A DNA stretch of 48,503 nucleotides from Frankia sp. R82 (GTDB taxonomy: Bacteria; Actinomycetota; Actinomycetes; Frankiales; Frankiaceae), in assembly GCF_023716925.1 (NCBI RefSeq), contig NZ_JAMQQG010000027.1:1-48503 (forward strand), in the 5' to 3' direction. A model generated the notes under the pieces. That model was not told where the DNA came from, did not search any database, and saw nothing but the letters and a program-made list of their open reading frames with translations. The position numbers and the translations under genes are program-made. Shown piece by piece: positions 7,522 through 15,142 of the stretch. Position 1 is the stretch's first letter, and each line of letters starts with the position of its first letter.

Positions 7522-9537
7522 ATGCCCACCGACCAGTTGCCCGAGCGGCCCGACGGGGTCAGACGACTGGAAAACGTGGTGATCCGCTTCGCCGGCGACT
7601 CCGGCGACGGGATGCAGCTCACCGGTGACCGGTTCGGCGCCCAGGCTGCCGCCATCGGTAACGACGTGGCGACCCTGCCGAACTATCCGGCGGAGATCCG
7701 GGCCCCATCGGGGACCGTGGCCGGCGTGTCCAGCTACCAGCTGCACATCGCCGACCACGACATCACCACACCCGGCGACCAGCCGGACGTCCTCGTCGCG
7801 ATGAACCCGGCGGCGCTGCGGGCCAACGTCACCGAACTGCGTCCCGGCGGCGTCATCATCCTGGACACCGACGCGTTCACCGAGCTGGGGCTGGACAAGG
7901 CCGGTTACGAGGTCGACCCGCTGACCGACGGTTCGCTGGAGGCCTACCAGCTGTTCGCGATCAACCTGACCGCGCTCGCCTCCGCCGCCGTCGCCGACCA
8001 CAACCTCAAGCGCAAGGACGCGGCGCGCACCAAGAACATGTACGCCCTCGGCCTGGTGTCCTGGATGTTCTCCCAGCCGATCGAGGACACGGTCGAATAC
8101 CTGCGCAAGCGCTTCGCGTCCAAGCCGGACGTGCAGGCCGCGAACATCGCGGCGCTGCGGGCCGGGTGGATCTACGGCGAGACCACCGAAGCCTTCGCGA
8201 GCGTGTACGAGGTGAAGCCGGCCGCGCTCCCGCCGGGCACCTACCGGCACATGAAGGGCAACAAGGGCATCGCGTACGGCCTGGTCGCCGCGGCCCACCA
8301 GGCGGGGATGCCGCTGTTCCTCGGCGCCTACCCGATCACCCCGGCCTCCGAGGTGCTGCACGAGCTGTCCGCGCTCACGTCCTACGACGTCCGGTCGTTC
8401 CAGGCCGAGGACGAGATCGCCGCGATCGGTGCGGCGATCGGCGGGTCGTTCGCCGGGATGCTCGGCGTCACCGTCACCTCCGGGCCCGGCATGGCGCTGA
8501 AGTCCGAGGCCATCGGCCTTGCCGTGATCATGGAACTGCCGCTGGTCATCGTCAACGTGCAGCGCGGTGGCCCGTCCACCGGCCTGCCGACCAAGACCGA
8601 GCAGTCCGACCTGCTGCAGGCGCTCTACGGCCGTCACGGCGAGGCGCCGCTGCCGGTGATCGCGGCCCGGTCGCCCGCGGACGGCTTCGACTCGGCGCTC
8701 GAGGCGGCCCGGATCGCGCTGGCCTACCGCACCCCGGTGATCCTGCTGTCGGACTCCTACATCGCCAACGGCAGTGAGCCGTGGCGGGTGCCCGAGCTCG
8801 ACGAGCTGCCGAACATCGGCATCGAGCTCGCCACCGAGCCGAACGCGGTCGACGAGGTCGGCAACCCGGTGTTCCTGCCCTACGCCCGTGACCCCGCGAC
8901 CCTCGCCCGGCCGCTGGCGATCCCCGGCACCCCGGGCCTGGCCCACCGGATCGGTGGCCTGGAGAAGCAGGACCTCACCGGCGCGGTGTCCTATGACCCG
9001 GACAACCACGACCTGATGATCCGCACCCGCCAGTCCAAGATCGACGGCGTGGACGTCCCGCCGCTCGAGGTGGACGACCCCGCCGGTCCGCCCGGATCCG
9101 GCGCGGACGTGCTCGTGATCGGCTGGGGTTCCACCTGGGGCCCCATCGGCGAGGCCTGCCGCCAGGTGCGCGCGGAGGGGCTGAAGGTCGCCCAGGCGCA
9201 CCTGCGCCACATCGCGCCGCTGCCGGCGAACCTGACGTCGGTGCTCTCCGAGTACCACACCGTGCTCGTCCCCGAGATGAACCTGGGGCAGCTCGCCGGT
9301 CACCTGCGCCGGGAGACCCTGATCGACACCGTCGGCTACAACCAGACCCGCGGCATGCCGTTCCGGGTGGCGGAGCTCGCCTCCGTGATCACCCGGGTGA
9401 TCCAGGGCATCGACGACGCCGACACCCCCGAGAAGGCCGTCGGCGACGTGACCTCGCGCCTGGCCGGCGCGAAGGCCGGCGCCGGCACTGGCTCCACCGT
9501 TACCCACAGCGACGCGATCCGGGAGGCAGGACGATGA
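7522..9537 (+). CDS. korA: 2-oxoacid:ferredoxin oxidoreductase, fused gamma-alpha subunit
   Basis: 671 residues from the ATG at 7522, preceded by TGAGG at 7511-7515; an in-frame GTG at 7489 is a less likely start. The N-terminal third is the gamma domain (RFAGDSGDGMQLTGDRFG; PAEIRAPSGTVAGVSSYQLHI). From about residue 245 follows the alpha pyrimidine-binding domain (KGNKGIAYGLVAAAHQAG; GAYPITPASEVLHELSAL; MLGVTVTSGPGMALKSEAIG; QRGGPSTGLPTKTEQSDL), then the domain II segment. This is the arrangement of actinobacterial KorA, which with KorB oxidises 2-oxoglutarate (or a related 2-oxoacid) with CoA and reduces ferredoxin. It lies 109 bases after nifS on the same strand and overlaps korB by 4 bases. 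Use as a nitrogenase electron source is inference. Confidence 0.9.
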   Translation: MPTDQLPERPDGVRRLENVVIRFAGDSGDGMQLTGDRFGAQAAAIGNDVATLPNYPAEIRAPSGTVAGVSSYQLHIADHDITTPGDQPDVLVAMNPAALRANVTELRPGGVIILDTDAFTELGLDKAGYEVDPLTDGSLEAYQLFAINLTALASAAVADHNLKRKDAARTKNMYALGLVSWMFSQPIEDTVEYLRKRFASKPDVQAANIAALRAGWIYGETTEAFASVYEVKPAALPPGTYRHMKGNKGIAYGLVAAAHQAGMPLFLGAYPITPASEVLHELSALTSYDVRSFQAEDEIAAIGAAIGGSFAGMLGVTVTSGPGMALKSEAIGLAVIMELPLVIVNVQRGGPSTGLPTKTEQSDLLQALYGRHGEAPLPVIAARSPADGFDSALEAARIALAYRTPVILLSDSYIANGSEPWRVPELDELPNIGIELATEPNAVDEVGNPVFLPYARDPATLARPLAIPGTPGLAHRIGGLEKQDLTGAVSYDPDNHDLMIRTRQSKIDGVDVPPLEVDDPAGPPGSGADVLVIGWGSTWGPIGEACRQVRAEGLKVAQAHLRHIAPLPANLTSVLSEYHTVLVPEMNLGQLAGHLRRETLIDTVGYNQTRGMPFRVAELASVITRVIQGIDDADTPEKAVGDVTSRLAGAKAGAGTGSTVTHSDAIREAGR

Positions 9538-10628
9538 GCCCCACAGGCGAGACCGACGGCGCGGCGCGCGCCGAGGAGCCGGCGGGCACCGCCGGCCGGC
9601 GGGCCCCGACCGTCGCCGACTTCACCACCGCCAACGAGGTTCGCTGGTGCCCCGGCTGCGGTGACCACGCGATCCTCTCGACGATGCGCGGGCTGCTGCC
9701 GGCGCTCGGCGTCGCCCCGGAGAACACCGTCGTGGTGTCGGGAATCGGCTGCTCCTCGCGGCTGCCCTACTACCTCGACACCTACGGCATGCACTCCATC
9801 CACGGGCGGGCCCCGACGTTCGCGACCGGCGTCTCGATCAACCGGCCGGACCTGTCGGTCTGGGTGGTCACCGGGGACGGTGACGCGCTGTCCATCGGCG
9901 GCAACCACCTGATCCACGCGCTGCGCCGTAACGTGAACCTCAAGATCCTGTTGTTCAACAACCACATCTACGGCCTGACCAAGGGGCAGTTCTCGCCCGC
10001 CTCCAAGGTCGGCACGGTCAGCCCGTCGAGCCCGCACGGCTCGCTGGACTACCCGTTCAACCCGATCGCGCTCGCCCTCGGCGCCGGCGCCACCTTCGTC
10101 GCCCGCACGATCGACACCGACCGTCGGCACCTGACCGCGACCCTGACCGCCGCGGCCGCCCACAAGGGCGCTGCCCTGGTCGAGATCCGCCAGGGCTGCC
10201 CGACGTTCAACGCGATCCCCCGCCAGCCGCGCGGCTCCGGCGACGCGGCCGCCTCCGTCGAGGCCGACCCGGCCTCGCCCGAGCTGGGCCCCGTCCGGCT
10301 CTCGCCCGGCCTGCCGATCGTCTTCGGCCCGAACGACCAGTGGGGCATCGTCCGCGACCCGAACACCGGGGAGCTCGCCGTCGGTAACGGTGGCGACGCC
10401 CGGGTGGTCGTGCACGACCCCGGCACCCAGAACTCGACCTACGCCTACGCGCTGGCCCGACTCGCGGAGACGGCCCTCGGTGAACCGCCGATCGGCATCT
10501 ACCGTTCGGTGTCCCAACCCAGTTTTGACCAACTCTTCCAGGAGCGGCTGGCCACAGCCCGACCGGGCGGCCGCGGTGAGCTGCGCACTCTGCTCACCGG
10601 CTCCGACTCCTGGGTAGTCGCCGGTTAG
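9534..10628 (+). CDS. korB: 2-oxoacid:ferredoxin oxidoreductase, TPP-binding beta subunit
   Basis: 364 residues starting at an ATGA overlap with korA. The thiamine-diphosphate/Mg motif is GDGDALSIGGNHLIHALRR followed by LFNN. The four cysteines expected to hold the single [4Fe-4S] cluster are visible: two in RWCPGCGDHAI, one in SGIGCSSRLPYY and one in EIRQGCPTFN. The conserved HSIHGRAPTFATGV and NNHIYGLTKGQFSP segments are present. It forms a heterotetramer with KorA. The substrate (2-oxoglutarate or pyruvate) cannot be fixed from sequence alone. The C-terminal 100 residues are the variable actinobacterial extension. Confidence 0.92.
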   Translation: MSPTGETDGAARAEEPAGTAGRRAPTVADFTTANEVRWCPGCGDHAILSTMRGLLPALGVAPENTVVVSGIGCSSRLPYYLDTYGMHSIHGRAPTFATGVSINRPDLSVWVVTGDGDALSIGGNHLIHALRRNVNLKILLFNNHIYGLTKGQFSPASKVGTVSPSSPHGSLDYPFNPIALALGAGATFVARTIDTDRRHLTATLTAAAAHKGAALVEIRQGCPTFNAIPRQPRGSGDAAASVEADPASPELGPVRLSPGLPIVFGPNDQWGIVRDPNTGELAVGNGGDARVVVHDPGTQNSTYAYALARLAETALGEPPIGIYRSVSQPSFDQLFQERLATARPGGRGELRTLLTGSDSWVVAG

Positions 10629-10680
10629 GGACCTGCGTCCCTGACCGGAGCGTGACGGGCGGCCGGGCGGACCGCCCGTC
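10627..10680 (+). terminator. Two hairpins directly after korB
   Basis: A short stem AGGGAC/GTCCCT (10627-10642, overlapping the stop) is followed by a perfect 9-bp stem, 10654-10662 (gacgggcgg) with 10672-10680. Their position immediately after the last gene of the run supports a terminator for korAB and perhaps the whole nif transcript. No U tract is seen. Confidence 0.55.
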
Positions 10681-11390
10681 GGGCACAGCGAGGGGATCAG
10701 GCGATGTCCATCAGCCTGGTCCCCTCCGCTGTCCGTTCCCTCCGCTGTCCGTCCCCTCCGCCACCTCGGTGGACCGCCCTAGCCACCCTGATCGCATCCT
10801 GCCGAGGCCCTGATCGCATCCTGCCGAGGCTTGGTGAAGACATGGGGCCCTGGATCCTTCACCAGGCCTCGGCAGGATCGGCGATGGCGTCGAACTCCTC
10901 GGCGATGTGGTTGTCCGGGGGTCATACGTTCGCGTCCATGCAGGCGACAGACCCCGCTCGATCATCTGGGATCTTCGTGCGGAGGGTTGTTCGAGGGCCG
11001 AGGGCCTGATTTCCTGAACAGAACTCCACCTGGCCGGCCGGGACGATGTTCCTCGAGGTCCGTGTCACGGGTGGTCCGATGTCGGGTCGACGCCGGTCCG
11101 ACGGCGATCGTTATGGTGATGACGGCGACAGCGCCGGTGGAATAGTTCCGCCGTTCGGGATGGGCTCCCGCACGGGCATCGGCCAGCGGCTCTGGGATGC
11201 TCTTTTTCGGGACTTTTTTCCGGCGCCCCTGGCCGTTTTCTTTGGACGTTCGAAAAACTGCCCGAAAGGGGGATGCTGCCTACCGGGGCGGCGCTGTCTG
11301 GAACAGCGGCTTCCGCTGCCGTGGTGAGACGGCACGACATGGCGGCGTGGCCCCGAGACGGGGATGTTGCCCGAAGGGCGACGATTGAAA
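10681..11390. other. Intergenic region with repeats, no gene seen
   Basis: No frame here has convincing codon use or a recognisable product. It contains short tandem copies of ccctccgctgtccgt (about 10722-10755), a 22-bp tandem duplication with an inverted copy (listed separately), and a T-rich patch at about 11200-11250 that is unusual for this genome. The lower GC around 11040-11390 fits non-coding DNA between korB and the convergent ferredoxin gene. Confidence 0.6.
10786..10878. repeat. 22-bp tandem duplication plus inverted copy forming a long hairpin
   Basis: A 22-base unit beginning ccctgatcgcatcc occurs twice back to back (10786-10807 and 10808-10829). Part of the second copy plus the bases after it (10818-10839) forms the left arm of an inverted repeat whose right arm is 10857-10878, with one mismatch in 22 and a 17-base loop. 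It could be a bidirectional terminator or a member of a dispersed palindromic repeat family. Confidence 0.85.
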
Positions 11391-11428
11391 GGCCGGTGCC
11401 CGGACGGGGGTGGTCCTGGGCACCGGCC
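11391..11428 (-). terminator. Terminator hairpin of the ferredoxin gene
   Basis: Perfect 11-bp arms 11391-11401 (ggccggtgccc) and 11418-11428, about 60 bases beyond the ferredoxin stop. On the minus strand the stem is followed by TTTCAATC, a weak T-rich stretch. Confidence 0.6.
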
Positions 11429-11487
11429 GTAGCCGGCGGTCCCGCTGACGCCGTGGCCGCGTCAGCCTTCGCCGGCGGTCTGTGCCG

Positions 11488-11823
11488 TCAGCGCGTGTAT
11501 CCGGCGACGAAAGGGGTGTCGACCCTGATCGGGCCGATCTTCCCCGCGCCGCCCGGAGCGCCGACGGGTGTGTTCCGCCCCGGTAGAACGGTGTGAAAGA
11601 AGCGGGCCTCGTCCGCGATGAACTCGGCCTCCCCCTCCGGTACCAGCTTTGCGCTCATGATTGCATCGATGGGGCAGGCGGCCGCGCAGGCCCCGCAGTC
11701 GATGCACTCGTCCGGATGGATGTACAGCTTCCGGTCACCCTCGTAGATACAGTCCACAGGGCACTCGTCCACACAACCGGTGTCCTTCACGTCGATACAG
11801 GCTGACGTGACGACGAACGTCAT
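11488..11823 (-). CDS. fdxA: 7Fe ferredoxin ([3Fe-4S][4Fe-4S])
   Basis: 111 residues from the ATG at 11823, chosen because GGAGAAGG lies five bases upstream. Cys9, Cys17 and Cys50 would bind a [3Fe-4S] cluster, while Cys21, Cys40, Cys43 and Cys46 would bind a [4Fe-4S] cluster. The segments are [18 protein letters not shown] and [12 protein letters not shown]. This is the FdxA type of actinobacterial ferredoxin. The core ends near residue 62 and a ~50-residue extension follows (EADEARFF-like region, then [18 protein letters not shown]). It is convergent with korAB, so not co-transcribed with it. It is a plausible electron acceptor of KorAB and donor for nitrogenase or other reductases, which is inference. 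Confidence 0.94.
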   Translation of the reverse strand: MTFVVTSACIDVKDTGCVDECPVDCIYEGDRKLYIHPDECIDCGACAAACPIDAIMSAKLVPEGEAEFIADEARFFHTVLPGRNTPVGAPGGAGKIGPIRVDTPFVAGYTR

Positions 11824-12056
11824 GAGTGCCTTCTCCACGGTGTGCCGGAACTTGCGGCTTCCAGGAAACAGTAACAGCCCGGCCGCCCAATGGGACGATA
11901 CGGCTGTAAAGGAAGAGTAAACATGGCGGCGGCGCCCCGACGGATTTGTTCTGGACGCCGACGGGCGGGGAAAAACCCATGGATGGGCGTATGGGCCGGC
12001 CTTGTTCCTGGTGGGTGGGCGGGGCTACCCAGTCTCGGTCGCCGTCCGGGTCCTGG
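11824..12056. other. Ferredoxin upstream region, no gene seen
   Basis: This stretch carries the ribosome-binding site of the ferredoxin gene (about 11829-11836) and otherwise non-coding sequence. I found no convincing promoter hexamer pair for the minus strand. It ends where the LtrA-like remnant begins. Confidence 0.5.
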
Positions 12057-12346
12057 TCAGGGAGCTGGCCTCCGGCCGCTGGGGCCGCTGGGGTGTGGGC
12101 GCAGGTGCAGGAGGCTGACGGCGAGCACCATGACGGCGAAGCCCGGGGCCCACCCGACGTCCGGCACGATCAGCAGCAGCCCACAGCCGATCATGCACAG
12201 GGAGATCCCGAGGGCGTAGCCGTGGGCGGTGCGGGCTCCGTCCCGTCCGTCGACGCCTGGACGACCGCGACCGTGAAACAGAGATCGAACAGCAGCTCCA
12301 GCGGCGTTGCCACCCGGTGATCCTCGGTCACAGAATATGGACGCAT
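12057..12346 (-). pseudogene. Remnant of a low-temperature-requirement A (LtrA)-like gene
   Basis: Two minus-strand pieces in different frames look like the ends of one membrane protein. The first (about 12346 to 12256) reads MRPYSVTEDHRVATPLELLF then DLCFTVAVVQ, which is the N-terminal signature of LtrA family proteins (TPLELFFDL type). After a frame change, a second piece (about 12224 to 12057) reads two hydrophobic segments (ALGISLCMIGCGLLLIV and FAVMVLAVSLLHL), like a C-terminal end. The roughly 300 residues of the middle of a normal LtrA (about 380-400 residues) are missing. An internal deletion with a frameshift is the simplest reading. Confidence 0.55.
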
Positions 12347-12736
12347 CGGCTGGTACCAGGATCGATGGTCGTTCTGGCCCGTCCGTGGCGTCATGCCCGC
12401 GAAGCGATCGGGTGCTCCGGCGAAGGCAATGGACCAAGGGGGCGACAAGCGGCGCCAGGGGGCGTAGCGTCAGGTCATCTTGGTCCGAGCACGTCGTGAG
12501 GCACACCGGCCCCACGCCACACCTGCCCGGTAGCACACCTGCCCGGCAGCACACCCTGCCCGGCAGTACATCCCCGTGGCAGCAGATCCGCTCGGCAGTG
12601 CCGCCACCTGCTTCCGACCGCCACTTCCGTTTGCTGCTCCGCAGCTCTGTTCCCCGCAGCTCTGCTCTCCACCACCCTGTTCTCCGCCACGTCGTTTCTC
12701 CGCTCCGACGTGGCTCCGAACCCCGAGGTGCACCCG
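12347..12736. other. Intergenic region with short C-rich repeats
   Basis: No gene is seen. Three imperfect copies of cacacctgcccggcag lie in tandem at about 12518-12567 with ~16-base spacing. They are followed by pyrimidine-rich copies of the type gcagctctgttccc and gttctccgcc at about 12640-12700. These look like slippage-type repeats upstream of the response-regulator gene. Confidence 0.5.
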
Positions 12737-13183
12737 ATGACCAGGAGTCTGATGCCCCAATCGTTCGATGTTCTGCTCGTCGAGGACGATCCGGGCGACG
12801 TCCTGATGACCCAGGAGGCGTTCGCCGATCAGCGGATCGGCGGCAACCTGCACGTGGTGAACGACGGGGTGGAGGCGATGGCCTTCCTGCGCCACGAGGC
12901 CCCGTTCTCCGACGCGCCCGACGCCGACCTGGTCCTGCTCGACCTGAACCTGCCCCGCCGTAACGGCATCGAGGTGCTCGCCGAGATCAAGGCGGACGAG
13001 CGGTTGCGTCGGATCCCGGTCGTGATGCTCACCACGTCCGATGCGGCGGAGGACATCGAACGCAGCTACCAGCTGCACGCCAACGCCTACGTCACCAAGG
13101 CGGTCGACTTCGACCGGTTCGTCGATGACGTCCGCTCCATCGACGACTTCTTCGTCACCGTCGTCCGCCTTCCGCGGCGTTAG
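12737..13183 (+). CDS. Rcp1-type single-domain response regulator (orphan)
   Basis: 148 residues from the ATG at 12737, preceded by GAGGTG at 12725-12730; an upstream in-frame GTG at 12710 is less likely. It is a CheY-like receiver only, with no output domain. The acidic pocket is E16-D17-D18, the phospho-acceptor Asp69 (LVLLDLNLPRRNG), Thr99/Thr100 and Lys121. The sequence is closest to the Rcp1 type that pairs with phytochrome-like or PAS histidine kinases (NLHVVNDGVEAMAFLRH, SYQLHANAYVTK). The residue after the conserved Lys is Ala rather than the usual Pro. No kinase gene is nearby, so the partner must be encoded elsewhere. Confidence 0.88.
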   Translation: MTRSLMPQSFDVLLVEDDPGDVLMTQEAFADQRIGGNLHVVNDGVEAMAFLRHEAPFSDAPDADLVLLDLNLPRRNGIEVLAEIKADERLRRIPVVMLTTSDAAEDIERSYQLHANAYVTKAVDFDRFVDDVRSIDDFFVTVVRLPRR

Positions 13184-13570
13184 TACGCAGTCCATGAACG
13201 TGCCGGGGTGCCGGGGTGACTGCGGGCGCATCCTCCGGGGCTGGAGGCAGCCACCCGGCACCGGCGGCCTGTACCCGGCGACCGGTGTGACGCACCGTGA
13301 CTAGGTTGACTCGGCAGGTCGAGACAATCCCGAGCGTGTCGATCAACGTGGTCCTTCTGTAGGGGTCAAACCGAAATTTTGTCCGTTTCGTCCCTACAGG
13401 AGGACCCATCCGCCCCACCAGGCCCGCCGACGCCGACAACAGCCCGTGACGGCGGCGAGGTCGGCCGTCGAAACCAGCCTCGCGGGGCCATGGGACGTCG
13501 GAGGGTGCCCGGTCAACACCGGAGAGTGTCGACGGACGGCAGTGGACGCCAGCCAGCCAGCCACAGCCCC

Positions 13571-13636
13571 GACCAGCCCGAGCCCGACCAGCCCGAGCCC
13601 GACCAGCCCGAGCCACAGCCACAGCCACAGCCACAG
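13571..13636. repeat. 15-bp and 6-bp tandem repeat tract
   Basis: Two full units gaccagcccgagccc (13571-13585, 13586-13600) and a partial third (13601-13612) run directly into four copies of ccacag (13613-13636). The tract is non-coding and likely prone to copy-number change. Confidence 0.9.
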
Positions 13637-13649
13637 CTCAGACAGCTAC

Positions 13650-13687
13650 CAGTGCGCTGCCCGTGAACATTCGCGGACAGCGCACTG
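13650..13687 (-). terminator. Hairpin terminator after the SRPBCC gene at 13718
   Basis: Arms 13650-13663 and 13674-13687 pair over 14 positions with one mismatch (core cagtgcgctg/cagcgcactg) and a 10-base loop. It sits 31 bases beyond the minus-strand stop. It could also act on transcripts from the response-regulator side. Confidence 0.65.
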
Positions 13688-13717
13688 GCTGCGACGTGGG
13701 GCGCCCGTCCGTCGGGG

Positions 13718-14161
13718 TCAGTGCCAGTCGCTGATCTGGACGTCTCGGGGTGAGGGCGCGCCCGTCCCCGTCTCCACCAGGTCCTTCAGACTGAGCAGAA
13801 AGGTCGCCCACTTGGTGCTGCAGTGGTGCATGAACTCGTTCTGCTCCCGCCAGCCCCGATGGGCGAACAGGACGATCGTGTACTCACCGTCCTGACGCAG
13901 ACGCCAGTCGATGGTCGTTCCGACCCACTCGTCGGGACCGGCGGTTACCCGCCAGGTCACCCGCTTGGCCGGCTGGACGTCAACGACCTGCATGTCGAAG
14001 CCGCCGGGCGGGAACCGGAACTCGAGCACGCCACCGAGCTCACCGTTGCCCCGGGTGTCGTCGGTCCACCAACCGGCGAGCCCCGGCACCGTGGTCAGCG
14101 CCTTGTGCACCTCCGCTGGCGTTGCGGTCCGGACTCCGACGCGGTGCAGGATGTCGGCCAT
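13718..14161 (-). CDS. SRPBCC (AHSA1-like) ligand-binding domain protein
   Basis: 147 residues. The START/Bet v1-like fold is indicated by ILHRVGVRTATPAEVHKAL at the start, LAGWWTDDTRGNGELGGVLEF, VVDVQPAKRVTWRVT, and the closing helix HCSTKWATFLLSLKDLVETG. Members bind hydrophobic ligands in a central cavity, but no ligand can be predicted. It lies 70 bases downstream of the ArsR gene on the same strand. It may therefore belong to the same SRPBCC-ArsR-SRPBCC transcription unit controlled by the operators at 15081-15142. Confidence 0.85.
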   Translation of the reverse strand: MADILHRVGVRTATPAEVHKALTTVPGLAGWWTDDTRGNGELGGVLEFRFPPGGFDMQVVDVQPAKRVTWRVTAGPDEWVGTTIDWRLRQDGEYTIVLFAHRGWREQNEFMHHCSTKWATFLLSLKDLVETGTGAPSPRDVQISDWH

Positions 14162-14231
14162 CTCGTCATCCTTCTTCCTGGTTGTCTTCCTGGTCGTGGT
14201 CAGTTCGTGTTGTGGTCAGTCCGTGTCGTTG

Positions 14232-14606
14232 TCAGTCCGTGTCGTGTTCGGTCGGTGTGGGCTGGTGCCGCGAGCGCTGGATCGCCTCGGCGAGCCGTCC
14301 GATCCGCCGCAGACGGGCGTCCCAGGCCGAACCGACCGAGGCGAGCTGGCTCACTGCTCGGGCCAGTTGGGCCTCGTCCACCTGATAACGCCGTTCCCGA
14401 CCGGTCGGGACGGCTCGGACCAGGCCGGCCCGGTCGAGGACGCCGAGGTGCTTCGCGACCGCCTGCCGGGTCACCGGTAGCTGTTGGCTGAGCGTGGTCG
14501 CGGTGCCGCCGGCCTGGGACAGCAGAAGGTCGAGCATCCGCCGTCGCGTCGGGTCCCCGATCGCCGACCAGAGGGTGTCGTCGATCATGTCCGCGGATGG
14601 CATCAT
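14232..14606 (-). CDS. ArsR-family winged-helix transcriptional regulator
   Basis: 124 residues from the ATG at 14606, which overlaps the stop of the upstream SRPBCC gene (ATGA); ATGs at 14603 (other frame) and 14588 are alternatives. The ArsR-type winged helix is clear: DDTLWSAIGDPTRRRMLDLL, recognition helix VTRQAVAKHLGVLDRAGLV, and wing GRERRYQVD. No cysteine metal site is visible, so it belongs to the non-metal group that is usually paired with SRPBCC/AHSA1 genes. It is expected to autoregulate through the palindromes in front of the operon. Confidence 0.92.
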   Translation of the reverse strand: MMPSADMIDDTLWSAIGDPTRRRMLDLLLSQAGGTATTLSQQLPVTRQAVAKHLGVLDRAGLVRAVPTGRERRYQVDEAQLARAVSQLASVGSAWDARLRRIGRLAEAIQRSRHQPTPTEHDTD

Positions 14607-15070
14607 GATCGTGTCGTGAGCGAGGCGACGTAGGGCGCGATTCTCGGCAGGTAGAAGTCCCACCCGATGCTGTGCTCCCGGTACTGCTCCTCGAGGACGG
14701 CGATCTCCCAGCCCTGCTCGCGGAAGCCGGTCTCGGTCATCCGCAGGAGCGTTCCGTGGCCCGACGGCCTCAGCTCGAAGTTGACCAGCAGCGAGTTTCC
14801 CGGCACCGCGGGCGCATCGGCTGGATGTGTCCACCGGAACGAGAACAACCGCGGTGGTTGGACGTCGACGACGGACAGGCTTACGACCCTCCCACCAGCG
14901 GCCGGATCGCCGAAGACGACCTCTCCCGCCGATCCGGGCACCGGGTCGTAGCGGGCCTCGTCCGGCCACCACTGCCTGAGATGATCCGGGCTGCTCACGA
15001 CCTCGAAGACGATCTCAGGTGACGCTTCGATGTAGATCTCGCGTTCGAGGGTGCCGAACTCCATCGCCAT
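14603..15070 (-). CDS. SRPBCC (AHSA1-like) domain protein, first gene of the ArsR operon
   Basis: 155 residues from the ATG at 15070. This start has AGGAGG five bases upstream; in-frame codons further upstream would run through the operator. The fold is seen in EFGTLEREIYIEASPEIVFEVVSSPDHLRQWW, VVFGDPAAGGRVVSLSVVDVQPPRLFSFRW, LRPSGHGTLLRMTETGF and EHSIGWDFYLPRIAPYV. Pairs of SRPBCC and ArsR genes are widespread in actinobacteria, and the SRPBCC partner is usually of unknown function. It is translationally coupled to arsR. Confidence 0.9.
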   Translation of the reverse strand: MAMEFGTLEREIYIEASPEIVFEVVSSPDHLRQWWPDEARYDPVPGSAGEVVFGDPAAGGRVVSLSVVDVQPPRLFSFRWTHPADAPAVPGNSLLVNFELRPSGHGTLLRMTETGFREQGWEIAVLEEQYREHSIGWDFYLPRIAPYVASLTTRS

Positions 15071-15080
15071 GCCAGCCTCC

Positions 15081-15142
15081 TGCAACCTTTTGTTGCACAT
15101 GACTGTACTGTCCGCCGGGGCAGTATGCAACCATCGGTTGCG
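15081..15142 (-). promoter_or_regulatory. Promoter with two ArsR-type operators
   Basis: Two near-identical 17-bp palindromes, tgcaaccttttgttgca (15081-15097) and tgcaaccatcggttgcg (15126-15142), share the form TGCAAC-N5-GTTGCR and start 45 bases apart. On the minus strand a -35 (TTGCAT, 15130-15125) lies inside the distal palindrome. A -10 (TACAGT, 15107-15102) follows after a 17-base spacer. The proximal palindrome falls at the transcription start and abuts the ribosome-binding site. A dimer on each site would block RNA polymerase, as expected for autorepression by the ArsR protein. Confidence 0.75.

Larger units (their letters stand above)
13184..13717. other. Intergenic region with a short tandem-repeat tract
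   Basis: No gene is supported between the response regulator and the convergent SRPBCC gene. The A/T-containing stretch around 13310-13400 is non-coding by base use. The tandem repeats at 13571-13636 and the hairpin at 13650-13687 are listed separately. Confidence 0.55.

Noticed and set aside
7372-9507. A 711-codon antisense open frame over korA
   Set aside because: The composition is Gly/Arg/Val/Asp-rich, typical of antisense to high-GC coding DNA; korA is certain.
11046-11390. Small genes in the gap between korB and the ferredoxin gene
   Set aside because: Frames on both strands have poor codon use and no recognisable product; the T-rich patch indicates non-coding DNA.
13571-13636. CRISPR-like array
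   Set aside because: The units are 15 and 6 bases and directly adjacent, without spacers; this is simple tandem repetition.
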